From Byssochlamys sp. IMV 00236 (lineage: Eukaryota > Ascomycota > Eurotiomycetes > Eurotiales > Thermoascaceae): a stretch of DNA of 64,000 nt. Within the stretch, counting starts at the first letter, position 1. Each line of letters starts with the position of its first letter. The position numbers were made by a program, and so were the translations under genes. The stretch is from assembly GCA_001931875.2 (NCBI GenBank), contig MSJH02000540.1, positions 158,337 to 222,336 of the forward strand, given 5' to 3'. The notes under the pieces are model-generated. The model made no database searches and was not told where the DNA came from. It was given only the letters and a program-made list of their open reading frames with translations. Below are positions 47,219 to 58,459 of this stretch, in pieces.

Positions 47219-47656
47219 ATGAGTGATTTGGGACATTTCTTGGGAAACTGTGTTACTGGGACTGGAGTACTATACCCGCTAATCAATATCAATGTCTTGC
47301 TGTTGCGATCTACTCCCCATAGACTTGATATCTTGGTTCCTAAGGCAGCAGATAACTTGCACGCTTTGAGCCTACTTGAAATCCTTGGCGTTAGAGATAT
47401 AGCTGTTAAGGAGTATAGTGAGTGGCAGGTGTCGAATGTCGACAATGATACACTCAAAACTACAGCTTAAGAAGTGTGTGATTGATGTTCGAGAACGGTC
47501 TTGACCTTGAGCAAGTGTATAAGGACCAAGACCCAAATCTCTTCATTGAGAAAGGGAATAAGATCTTATATAGGCATCGCTCGACGTTTCGTAGACGATA
47601 TCGGAAAGTGGGTTAAGAACGGGAAGAAACCGATGCCTGTTTATGAAATTCTTTAG
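47219..47656 (+). pseudogene. Frameshifted relic of an unidentified fungal gene
   Basis: Three protein-like segments follow each other on the plus strand in different frames. The first is 83 codons from ATG 47219 (contains LLRSTPHRLDILVPKAADN). The second runs from ATG 47484 (DLEQVYKDQDPNLFIEKG). A third is shifted again (IGIARRFVDDIGKWVKNG ending PMPVYEIL, stop about 47656). Each fragment has globular-protein composition and the joins look like small indels, so I read it as one decayed gene. The family is not recognised. It lies 6 bp behind the amidohydrolase stop. The alternative, a chance set of open frames, is not excluded. Confidence 0.4.
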
Positions 47657-47699
47657 ACTGAACGATATTAATACCTAAGCATCGCCTATTCTTTGAGGA

Positions 47700-48197
47700 G
47701 GGTATTGAAACCACGCTCATACTAGATAATGTGGCTCTCGATTTTTGTGACGAACAAATCCATCGCGCATTGGTATTCGTATTTTGTCAAAGATATCTGG
47801 CGTAGTGTTGAACTTAATCGTCATTTCGAGGCCTTTGAGTAGGACAGGCGCCAGTCCGGTCAGCTCTCCCCGGTGTCATAAGATTCGTAAAGTCATACTT
47901 TTCAACATTGATAAGGGACTCTCGGAAGGAGACAATCTCATCATCCAAGGTATTTCCGGCCAGTTCGATATCAAGGCGCCTTGACTTTCCGTGATATAGA
48001 TGAAATGCTTTTGCAAGTAAAGGGTCCCGTTTCTCTGTTTCCATCAAATAAAGCTGGAAGAGAGTTGATTTAAGAATCTGTTGCTTGATTTGGGCATGCT
48101 TCTCGAGGGTGCGGTGCGGATGGACCCAGTTATCTAGGTGGCTCTTTAAGAATATCTCATAGCATGTAAGGCGCCACTTGCGTCCTGCATGGAACCT
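47700..48197 (-). pseudogene. Coding-like continuation or relic behind the nuclease-like gene
   Basis: Directly after the TAG of the gene at 48198-49088, and in exactly the same frame, 127 sense codons follow to 47814. They have globular-protein composition (for example RKWRLTCYEIFLKSHLDNW, LLAKAFHLYHGKSRR). Near 47850 a one-base frame change gives a further coherent stretch (VLLKGLEMTIKFNTTPDIFD) ending about 47725. There is no ATG near its beginning. Either it is the lost C-terminal half of the upstream gene or the remains of a separate gene. Not recognised. Confidence 0.35.
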
Positions 48198-49088
48198 CTA
48201 ATTCGGTCTTTTCTTTGCTTCTTCATTCTCAATTGCATCCCAGACAAGCTCTGCAATGTCATGGACTAGCATGTCTTCAGTCATAACGAAATCACTTTCT
48301 CCTTCTCCTGGTTCGGTCAAAAACAAAGATTTGAATGGGATGACTAAATCCCCTCCTGTGATAGTCGGTTCTTGGCCATTCTTGCCTTTTTTGATCAGAA
48401 TCCTTTGTGTAATCTGGGGCGGTGATTGAGTATTGCAACGCCTATCTACAACTTGGCGTTGGTGCATAGTGATGTAGATATGTTGCGGAACTGGCTCTGT
48501 AACCCAAGATTTTATTTCAATATTTCCCGAGCCTCGTTTTATATCAATCGTGATACCCATTTTCACGCGTCCTTTTGATGCATGTAGCCACCAAGTGATA
48601 TCCTTTTCCAGCTTCGCAGCTGTCTCTGGATAGCCAACTTCTAAAGCCACCGTCGGAAACTGTCCTCCTTGCCTTACTGGCATCCATGCGCGATCCGCTT
48701 GTTTTCTTCGATCTTTACCATCAACACGGGTAGCTCCTAGATAATGTAGTCGACGGAAAACTTTCATTTGAGTGGCTAGGACCGTCAGCACTCCTTCAAA
48801 TTTACCGGCGGCTTCTTCATGTGGTTGGCTAGGTATTTTCAAAATAAGAGTTTGAAGTTGTGAAGAATAATCCAGACGGCCGGGCAATTGTTCGTCAAGT
48901 TCGTCAATCACTTCTGATGGAAATGCTTTGATGACAACAAAACAGTCGTACGGTGATATAGGAGGCAAGAGACTTTCCAGACTGCATTGTGGATCGTAGC
49001 GAAAGACGGGCGTGTTAGGAGGAAGGTGCGAGAGAAACTCATTCTCTGCGTCCGACATGATACTCTCGTTTCCATATACAGGCGACAT
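48198..49088 (-). CDS. Fungal-specific protein, possibly PD-(D/E)XK nuclease-like; function unknown
   Basis: Intronless frame of 296 residues. The central pattern is Q-A-D-R-A-W-M-P, a spacer, FPTVALEVGYPETAAKLEKD, ITWWLHASKGRVKMGITIDI. It is typical of an expanded, uncharacterised fungal family whose D...E-x-G...hydrophobic strand arrangement recalls the Uma2/PD-(D/E)XK nuclease fold. That fold link is my inference from motif spacing, not a demonstrated activity. The N-terminal part contains YDCFVVIKAFPSEVIDELDE and a helical region. The C-terminus ends with an acidic patch and EDMLVHDIAELVWDAIENEE. There are no membrane segments or signal peptide. The ATG at 49088 is followed by a second in-frame Met 10 residues on. 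Neighbours are gene relics, so this is an accessory locus. The frame continues open beyond its stop codon. Confidence 0.6.
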   Translation of the reverse strand: MSPVYGNESIMSDAENEFLSHLPPNTPVFRYDPQCSLESLLPPISPYDCFVVIKAFPSEVIDELDEQLPGRLDYSSQLQTLILKIPSQPHEEAAGKFEGVLTVLATQMKVFRRLHYLGATRVDGKDRRKQADRAWMPVRQGGQFPTVALEVGYPETAAKLEKDITWWLHASKGRVKMGITIDIKRGSGNIEIKSWVTEPVPQHIYITMHQRQVVDRRCNTQSPPQITQRILIKKGKNGQEPTITGGDLVIPFKSLFLTEPGEGESDFVMTEDMLVHDIAELVWDAIENEEAKKRPN

Positions 49089-51242
49089 TTTCCGTGCGTT
49101 GCTTTTCGCTTCAAGTTTTCTGATAGTTTCAAATCAATGGGATCAGCCAAATACTTCAAAGAAGCAAAAGAATAAAAAAAGTCGCCACGAACTTCGGAAA
49201 TCTACATCTCAGTGACATCACGATATATAGGCGGTGAGGAATCTGTATGTATACCTATTCCGCAAACACTCTGCGAAGTGTTGAAGCTGTACCACATTTC
49301 TGGCCACTGCGCGACGGCAATCTGTTGACCGTAAGTGGTTGGCGTGGTACATAAGCCATTCGTTTGTGATTCTCAGGTACCATGTCAGGATATCGTTTGG
49401 GCAAGGTAAGTTAACTAGTAAGAGTGTGGAGGTATAACTGATTTCAAAGTTTCTTTGTTGTCATGTGTGTTTGGGTGATGACTTGCAGGTGTATAACTAG
49501 TTAACTACTCTGTATGTATTATTGAACAATAGCCTGATTACTACTACTAGGAGTGCTATAACTATTATTGTATCAAGGAGGTATCGGGCGAGTCAGTTGG
49601 AGGAGGACGCTTTAGTCTTCGCATGGGCCGTAAATGAAGAATTTCGAACATCTAAGGTAGAGAGCTTCGCATAGCAAAGAGTAGGGACGATCTCGCCAGC
49701 AAGTATCCGCCATCATTCAAGTAGTAAAACTCCTGGAAAACCCAATCGTCAGAGTCTACGGTTGTTCAAATTCTTGAGTCAGGAAGACGCTGCTTACAGT
49801 TACAGCTGACTCGGATGTTGTTTCCCACCCTACATGTCAGCCCGACAAACACATCTTGGCTTCATGTTAGAGCGTAAATATATGACCAATTCCAGGTAAT
49901 CCCAGGCGGTTAAGGAAAGCAAGAATCCAGGGCGTTTCAATTCCATCTGTTAGTCCGACATTCTCGTTTGTTTGGGCTGCTCTTATCTCTTGGCAGATCT
50001 TGAGCAATGTCGGTCTAACTGGCCTTTTATGGTGAGACTTGTTTCGACTCCTGTTGTTGGCGCCTGGAATAAGAGATGACTATGTAGTTAACTTCACGCA
50101 TAACTACTAGTGCTCCGTGGCCCATGGTCTCGAACAATGCTGGTATCACGAATAGAAGAAGAGTACAATAATGTTATCTGCTGCGATACATTCTTGCCAA
50201 GAGGTTGAAACACTCGCGGTCCGAGGTATGTCAGTAAATAAATCCCCGCGTTAAGGCAATGTGTTTCTGCAATTTTCCCATTTCCCCTCTTTTTGGGTTA
50301 AGCTAACCATACTTATGTCTGGACATTATGAAGTCTGCTGGAACCGAACCATATTATTATCGGTGAGAGAGTCGTTTATTTTTTGTTTATGTTTTATTTT
50401 ATATTTTTTTCTTTGGTTCGGAAGAGGGGTATTAGACATTGAGAAAAGCGCAACTCCTGGTGCTTAGACCTGCAACTGTCATGCGTTTCGGCTTTTGCTG
50501 TAGTAGTGAAAGGATGTCTGGTTATTATTATTTAGGACGGCAGCATTGTATAAATCCACAAGAGGCTTGGCCTTGATTGATCAGCCAAAGCCAGCAAGCC
50601 ACGAGGAGAAAAAATAGTAAACGTAGCCGCTGTTGCACTGCTTTTGGCGCAGTTTGTCCCACCACGGATCTCGGTAGTATAGCCAAGGGACCAGCATGGG
50701 CTAATAATAATAATAACGGGTTAAAGGGGAGAGCGAGTGGGACTGCTAAGGAGAGCCGGTGCCTGATCTGGTTTTCGCTCATCGAGACATCTGGGACTCT
50801 GGGGCACGCGACCTGTCGGAGGCGTACTCTAAAGCTCGTAGAGGCTTCTTCAGGGATGCGACCTGTCCAAGGGATGATGGCTGGAGTGCGGAGATACTGA
50901 TTGCTGACCCGGCTGGACTGTCTTGGCTCTTCTTGGGTGTCTGTATCGGTGTATCCAAACGACCACCACATCTCGCCTTGCTGGCTTTTTCTTCGTTTCC
51001 TGCCAGAGTCATAATTATTAATATGACCTGAGAGTCCCCGGCAGTGTTCTTGCTCCCGTCATTATTGGATGATCGACGGGCTGTGAATGTGTCGTCGCAG
51101 GCAACTTGTTCGTGACATCGTTCTGCACGACACGCCCTTGCCTGCGTGGAGAGCAAAGGGTTGACCGTGGCGGTTAAGGAGAGGGCACATCCCCCAGGTC
51201 TCTCATTTTCCCTTCGCCGTCTACCCACCGACTGTGCCTGTC
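49089..51242. other. AT-rich intergenic region before the GH47 gene
   Basis: About 2.1 kb without a supportable gene. The left two thirds are AT-rich (for example 49380-49580 and 50330-50420, with T-rich runs). A (TAA)n run sits at 50703-50717. The right part from about 50750 is of higher GC and should contain the mannosidase promoter. Confidence 0.55.
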
Positions 51243-54008
51243 ATGCTGCGGATCCGACGGTATAGGGTCTTTGTGGCCTTCACCATCATCTTTATTCTCA
51301 CAGTCTTCCATTTCGCTCGATCGCGCGACTGGTCGCCCGCTGCCGAGTCCGCCCCGCTGGTCGATCTGGCGGAATCGAACGGGCCTCCTGCCAGTGCTCC
51401 TGGACATGATTCTACCTCTTCTCAACATGGATTTGTCCCTGAAAGTCCGCCTCAGATTGCGAAACCTGAAGCAAAGAAACCTGAGCCGGAGGCCGTTGGT
51501 GGTGCCGCAGGTGCTACAGACTCAAAGCTAGATACGCCGCCCAAGACGCCCCCGAAAGACACTTCTCATATCAGCAAACCTGACAAGATCGACTCGACCG
51601 TTCAGTATGGCAATTCTATACCTGGAATCCTAGGCCCAGACTTCGGCCCTCAGGGTCAGGGCAGGCTAGAGGTTACGCTGCCAGATGCTCCAGGCAGGCC
51701 TGAACCTCACTGGCGCAAGTTCCCAGAGCATTTCCCCGTACCTTCGGAGAAGCTCATTAAGTTGCCCACCGGCCAACCGAAGAAGATACCGAAACTACAA
51801 GCACAATTCGCGGAGGAGTCGGCTGTGGAACAAGTGGCTCGCAACCAGAAGTTGGCGACTATCAAGGAAGCTTTCGAGCATGCATGGAAGGGATACAAAT
51901 CCAACGCCATGGGCCATGACGAGCTACGCCCCGTTGAGGGTGGCTACCGCGATCCTTTCTTGGGTTGGGGTGCTACCTTGGTCGATTCTCTGGATAGTCT
52001 GTGGATAATGGGTATGGAGGACGAGTTTGTGGCCGCGATGGAAGAGATCAAGAAGATCGACTTTACAACCAGTAGCAGAAAGGATATTCCAGTTTTTGAG
52101 ACGGTCATTCGCTACCTGGGTGGTCTCCTCGGTGCCTACGATATCTCCGGGCAGAAGTATCGTGTGCTCTTGGACAAGGCTATTGAGCTAGCCGAGATTT
52201 TGATTGGAGCCTTTGACACGCCTAATCGCATGCCAGTGATGTACTATAACTGGGCACCGTATGTCGAATCCTTTGCGTATTATATTGCCCGCCCCTGTGT
52301 CCATTACTGACCCGATTCTCTTTAGCGACTACGTTTCTCAGCCCCATCGCGCGAACACTCGGGTCGTCCTCGCGGAGATCGGTTCCCTCTCGATGGAATT
52401 CACGCGCCTGGCCCAATTGACCAAGGAAGACAGATATTACGACGCCATTGCACGAATCACGAACGAACTCGAGAAGATGCAAGATAACACCAGGCTTCCA
52501 GGAATGTGGCCCATCCAAGTTGATGCTTCTGGATGTAAAAAGGCTCATCGGAAGTCGGCTCAGCTGCCACCACTCGGCAAACCTGAAGAGGCCCAGGGGG
52601 CTAACGTTCCTTCGCCTCCTATGCCCATGAGAGCGCCAACAGATGTTGAGAGCTACATGAACTATATCAGTCCGTCGCATCAGAAACGGGATGCGGAAAG
52701 TTTCGTGCACGAAGATACAGAGCCTGCTGTCTACGACGCTGTTCCAACGCAAACGCCAGTAGCCAGAGCTCCTGTGGTCAACGAGGCTGGCAAATCCTAC
52801 TGCGAGGAGCAAGGTCTTGCATCCCCACCTTACTCCTCGAGCGACAGGTTCGGACTGGGTGGTCAGTCGGATTCTACCTACGAATATCTTCCGAAGGAAT
52901 ACATGCTTCTGGGTGGCTTGGTTGATCAGTATCGGAAAATGTACCAGCGTTCCATGGAAGTCGTTCGCGATTATATCCTCTTCAGACCTATGATCAAGGA
53001 TGACCGGGATCTTCGCTTCGCGGCCACTGTGACCTCAACACGGCCGCCTGCCGGCAAAGACGATTTCGATTCGTTGAGCTATCAATACGAAGGCACTCAT
53101 CTTACCTGCTTTGCTGGTGGTATGTTCGCAGTGGGTGCCAAAATTTTCGATATACCATCTGATATGAGTCTTGCCGCGAAATTCACCGACGGCTGTGTCT
53201 GGTCTTACGAAGCCACTGCTACCGGCATTATGCCAGAAGGCTTTGAAGTCCTCTCGTGCGAGAACGCGGCTTCTTGTCCATGGAATGAGACCCGATACAA
53301 CGAAGTCCTGGATCCTCATCCTGAATATCGAGTCAAACAGGCGGAGCTGGTCTACGAGAAAAAGGTCAAGTCGACTAAACAAGCACAGAAAGATCTGGAG
53401 AAACCCGCGAAGGCTCCTTCCCACGACCAGGAGAACCAAGTCGCCAAGCGCGGCGTGAAGTTCCATGGGAGCGAAGATACGACTACGCCATCCAAGACAG
53501 TTGAGGATAGCGCCGAACCGCACGCTTCAGGCGTCGCTATGCCGGACAAGCCAAGTGTGCTTTCTCATGAGGACTTTGTTAAAGCTCGCATTCAGGATGA
53601 GCGTCTGCCTGCGGGTTTCACAAAGATCTCTTCCCGCAAATACATTCTTCGACCGGAAGCCATCGAGTCGGTCTTCATCATGTACCGACTAACTGGCGAC
53701 AACTATTGGCGAGAGAAGGGGTGGAAGATGTACGAGGCGGTCAGCGCTTACACGCGCACAGAGCTGGCCCATTCTGCCATCCACGACGTTACGAGCGGAG
53801 CTCCTCTATTTCTGGATTCCATGGAGTCATTCTGGCTTGCAGAGACTCTGAAGTATTTCTACCTGCTGTTCAGCGATCCCAGTGTGGTTAGCTTGGATGA
53901 ATATGTTCTGTGAGTAATGATTCCCTTGCGTGCTCTCGAGAGCTGCGATCTTCTAACATGGACGTTTTCAGGAACACCGAGGCGCATCCTTTCAAGCGCC
54001 CGACGTAA
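51243..54008 (+). CDS. Glycoside hydrolase family 47 class I alpha-mannosidase, type II membrane protein
   Basis: Trims alpha-1,2-mannose from N-glycans in the ER/Golgi or, in the EDEM/Mnl branch, marks misfolded glycoproteins (family knowledge). Three exons, 51243-52258, 52326-53909 and 53972-54008, give 878 residues. A short cytosolic basic N-terminus (MLRIRRYR) precedes one transmembrane helix, [18 protein letters not shown] Pro/Glu-rich stem follows to about residue 190. The (alpha/alpha)7 barrel has [78 protein letters not shown] and the C-terminal [11 protein letters not shown] with the Ca2+-coordinating Thr. Two large insertions (about 440-520 and 690-770, Lys/Pro/Glu-rich) make it far longer than secreted GH47 enzymes (about 500). 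The last intron leaves a 37-nt final exon encoding only the TEAHPF tail. The ATG is in a cctgtcATGctg context. Which Golgi or ER subtype it is cannot be decided by eye. Confidence 0.9.
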
Positions 54009-54870
54009 TCACGAAATGGACACTGCCTCGCCAATTGCTTTTCTTCGTTTCGCTTGTATAAATATGGATACCACAACAACATTACCAAGTAGCTGCTAAT
54101 TCTGTCAACATGCATGTATAATGTGTACCGTTCTCCTTTTTCGGGATATTCTGGTATGGTCATTATTCTATGGTGGTTTGGAGGTACATGGGACACCACA
54201 TAGGTAATGGCTAGATGGCACAAAAGTAAGCTTTGAATAGATATGGCAATACCAATAATATCATATCAAATACCTTCTAACCCCGCGCCACCATTCGGGA
54301 GCAGGATGACGTTATGAGCCACGCGTAGTGAAGAGGTTCTTAGACCAGATTCTCTGCAGTATATGGTATGTAGACTATCATTATGTATTATTTACCAATT
54401 GGTTTTTGGCTGCATGTCAAGTGTCACAACGGCAGATCATAGGATGCCTGTTCCTGCAGCGCAAGAGCCGTTTAACTTGAACCCCCCTTTCGTGGAGAGT
54501 GAGCCCGTGATCATCTGATGTCTCTAGAGAATTAAGAGTCAAGTCGACTATCGAGTATCGACAGTTAGGCCCGGCCTTGTTTTATTTCTCGTCGGCTAGT
54601 TAATTATTATTATTATCACTACTCGGTACTATTCTTGGCCCGGCCGGACGGCTCATCCGCTACTTATCCTTGGACCAGAACGAGCCTACTCCAAGCTTCG
54701 GCAGACCCCCCACCTGCCACTCGACTTGGCCGCAAAGCACTTAAACTAGGTCTTGACCCTCACAACTGAACAGAAAAGCCCCGAGAAACGGTGACGAACG
54801 GGGGGCGCTTATCGGACGGGATGATTGGAGTGACAAGGCTGGGTCGACCAAGAAGATCGAGCTGTAGGAA
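54009..54870. other. Intergenic region GH47 / LDB17
   Basis: About 860 bp in tandem orientation; a TTATTA run lies at 54601-54616. It contains the mannosidase 3' region and the Ldb17 promoter. No gene seen. Confidence 0.55.
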
Positions 54871-57467
54871 ATGGAGTTGGACATCTCCTACAGCCTTGAT
54901 AATGCGCAGCAATTCTGGGATGGTGAGTCGCTCTTTTTTCGGACATCCCGATCTCGGGAGCAAGCTGGGATGTTGCAGCGGTCGTGTACTCCAAGCGAGT
55001 GCTGGTTCCTGGAATGCGAAGTCTCTATTGTTCAAAGCTAACTGGGAGTCTTTATCGGAACAGAGCTCGAAGAGATCGTCTCTGCTCAATGCGACTCCGA
55101 AGGTCTTATCGACAGCGCGCTGCGGACTTACCTGAGCTTTACCACCAGATATAAAGGTTGGTTATACCTTGGCATCAGCGACAGAAATCACACGTCTGCA
55201 ATCTCCCGGGTCCAAATCGATGGTGTTATTCTGCGGTGATGGGTGCATTGGCATCATTGGGACCGGGGAGATACTTCATTCAGAGGAGATGTGCTGACGA
55301 CGTTTCCGCATCCTTGCGGGGTTATAAATAGATGAGTACCTCACTTCTGACTACGACATCTTGCGATGCTCGTACAAGCTCTTCTCTTCGAGTATCTTCG
55401 CCGCCCACGCGGACTATGTCCGAAGACAGATTGTTTATTGCTTGCTTCAGGTGCGCTATCCCTGGTTTGATGGAGAGTCATCGTGTATACGATTGGTACT
55501 GACCTTCTCTACCTTCGATGTACAGGAAGATGACCTTAATACCCTACACCTAATTGTCTCCTTCCTTCTCTTCGATGGCCGCCAGAATGAGGTTACATTT
55601 CAGATGATGAACGATGAGGGCTCGTTCCCGCGCCTGGTGGAACTCATACAGCTGCCCAGGAAGGACGAGAACGTTGAACCCGGTCTTCACCGGTTACTCA
55701 TGGACCTTTTCTACGAGATGTCCCGCATCCAGCGAGTCAAGGTCGAGGATCTCGGTGAGTTGCATACGCTGGTCAGGACTTGGGAGTGCGCGAACAATCG
55801 GCTGATGCGTGATGCGGTCACGATCTATAGTTCAAGTGGACGATGACTTCGTGAGATACCTCTTTGAGATCATCGAAGAGCTCTCCTACGATGCCAACGA
55901 TCCGTATCATTACCCTGTCATTCGCGTGGTGGTACGTGTCTTGTGTTGAAAACTCACCATACAGGATTGAGCTGACAGTCGACCTAGCTTATTCTTAATG
56001 AGCAATTCATGGTATCAGAGCACGATCCGACAGTCGAGTCGGCCATTGCACACCGTCTGACCAACCGTGTAATCAAAGTTCTCTCCATGCATGGCTACGC
56101 TTACAAGACGTTTGGCGAAAACATCATTCTTTTGCTCAACAGAGAGGGTATGGTATTCTCTGTGCTTGTTTCCAGAAGAAGATCTTCTAACCTCACTAGA
56201 TGAGACGTCGTTGCAACTCTTGACACTAAAACTCCTCTACCTTATATTTACGACTCCACCGACTTACGAGTATTTCTATACTAATGACCTTCGCGTCCTG
56301 GTTGACATTCTTATACGGAACCTCTTGGATCTTCCCGAGGAAGCAGCGGCACTGCGGCATACCTACCTGCGAGTTCTTTATCCGCTTCTAGCCCACACGC
56401 AGTTGAGGTATCCGCCGTATTACAAGAGAGAGGAGGTGAGGCGGATGCTCAGTATACTTGTCCCTCAAGGCGATGAGGCAGATCCTGAGAGGATACTCCA
56501 TTTCAACGATGTCGACGATACGACCAAAAGGCTTGTGGCCAGGTGTAGCAAGGTTGAATGGCTACAGGATCCGGAGCCGGAGCCGGAGCCGGAGCCGCAG
56601 CTCACTGAATCCCCTACTGCCGTTTCTTCAGACACACATCGGCCTTCATTTGTGGAACAATCCCCCGAGACAGTCGTGGGAGAGCAACTGGAGGCGACAA
56701 CGTCTGTCGTATCTACAAACACGGATCTTAGCTCTACCGCCAATTCGTCGCCAACGAGGCCGGTTGAGAGAACTCCGTCAGACACGAGCTCAATTGCGGG
56801 TTTCAAGCTGGGAGTGCCTTCTGGACCTTATCTAGAGGCATCTCGTTCATCTTCACTTAGTGCCGTGGAGGTTGCAATGCACCAGGAACAACCTGGTGTC
56901 ATCACGCCAAGTGTCAAGGATGCTCTGACTGGTGGAAGCCTTGCGGCACAAGGCGCCTCACTCAAGCCTAAAATCAAACCAGAACCACCCATGGCGAGGC
57001 GGTCGCGTGGTAGACGCCCCCGGGATGAGAATGACAGCGGCTGCAGGACTCCAGGAGGCGTAGACTTGAGTGGTTACGAACTGAGGAAACCATCTATTGG
57101 AGAACATAATGCAACTCCGCTCCCACCTCCCGCACGTCGATCAGCTTCACATCCTCCGCCTGCTGTGCCTCCGCCACGACGGTCATCCCATTCTGTCCAT
57201 CCGCATACCCCGACTTCAAGCAATGGGTCTCTTCCGATTGTAGCGGGTATGGCAGTGAGTCCACACAGACACGGCCAGAAGCCTGAACCGCCAAAGACAC
57301 GCCGATCTGGACGTGCAAAACATCTCCAGCCCGAAATGCCTGTAGAGGAGCCAAAACCAGAATTGGAATCGAAGGACCCGATCGTGATCATTTCTACGCA
57401 GTCGGGAGAGGTCCAAGAATCGCCTGTCAGCATCGAAGAGGTCATGCAGAAGGTCAGCATCGGATAA
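54871..57467 (+). CDS. Ldb17/Dip1 (SPIN90-family) actin regulator
   Basis: Members activate Arp2/3 to make the first unbranched filaments at endocytic patches (fission yeast Dip1, budding yeast Ldb17; family knowledge). Seven exons with closed phases (54871-54922, 55064-55156, 55332-55450, 55526-55754, 55837-55931, 55988-56147, 56200-57467) encode 671 residues. The N-terminus [20 protein letters not shown] is typical. The helical leucine-rich domain spans about 60-420 ([79 protein letters not shown]). The C-terminus is disordered, with a [10 protein letters not shown] repeat and proline-rich SH3-ligand-like segments ([31 protein letters not shown]). The first exon is short (52 nt) but supported by phase and by the conserved N-terminus. 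Confidence 0.9.
56571..56598 (+). repeat. (CCGGAG)n hexanucleotide repeat inside LDB17
   Basis: Four to five copies of CCGGAG/GAGCCG in frame encode the alternating Pro-Glu run of the Ldb17-like protein, at the border between the helical domain and the disordered tail. Likely length-variable between strains. Confidence 0.85.
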
Positions 57468-58459
57468 ACCGCACAGTATCGTATGGCATGTACAGTATAT
57501 AAGTAATAAATAACATTGAGCATGGTATAAACCTGCCGTACTCATAGCACCACTCACTCATATCGACTCGGTAAAGAGAGCGCTCGTGCCTCCATTGCTA
57601 CCCGAATAACGGTTTGGAGTCAAACTTGCGTTACATATTTCTCAAATATACCGTGACTTACACGCGCTTGGCGTCATTTGTTTTCCACCATTCCCTCCAC
57701 ACTTCGTGGTACATGCACTGCTCCGATCTTGATAAGGTACAAGTTACATTTCGATTTCTTGGTGCTATCAAACAGTCAGCAAAGCTGCACTCATTGCATA
57801 CACCTCTCCTATTCGGCAACCAGCAGTGATTAGAGGTAAGCTTACTGGCTACTGATCAATGATCTCTGCTCACGCGACAATAAAATATTATCTGTCCCAC
57901 TAGGACCTCCGATTGGTCCGCATGGAAGAATCACGATGGTAGCACTACTACCGGTTACAGACATAAATCAATTTGTCCAAACCCTCAGGCTGGGTGTCGC
58001 GGGTGATGTCTTCAATACTTTATAGATTGGTTTCAGGGCAGACAGAACTCGAGTCTCGTTTTTTTCCTTTTTCTTTTTTGGACAAGGATATCATCTCACG
58101 TATCTTCTTTGATAGTTAGAACCGGATGCATTCATATCTCGTTTCCCGCTTACTTATGCAATTTATACAATCTTCATCATTTCCTTGTTCCTTCTTTCCC
58201 AGCTTCGGGTCCCTCCGTAGAATTCCAGTCCCTCATAGATCGCAACTTCCGTTGGCGAAACCAGACAAGACAAGACAAGACGGAAATGACCGAACAAAAT
58301 CGAGAGTCTACCCAAAGACACCAACAACAGAAAGTTACACTCGTTTCCTCATTGATATCCGCATTATCTAGAGCATCATCATCATCATCAGTATCAATAT
58401 CAGAATCAGAATCAGAGATTATAACCAAAGAAGAAAAAGAAGGAACAGGGAAGCCGAAA
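57468..58459. other. Intergenic region and leader upstream of the amine oxidase
   Basis: About 990 bp. From 58286 an in-frame upstream ATG would add 58 residues rich in Ser (a TCA/ATC repeat at 58370-58410) to the amine oxidase; I consider this 5' leader because the dinucleotide-binding motif begins right after the downstream ATG. No separate gene seen. Confidence 0.5.

Noticed and set aside
52222..52812. 196-codon minus-strand open frame
   Set aside because: Antisense shadow of the GH47 gene.
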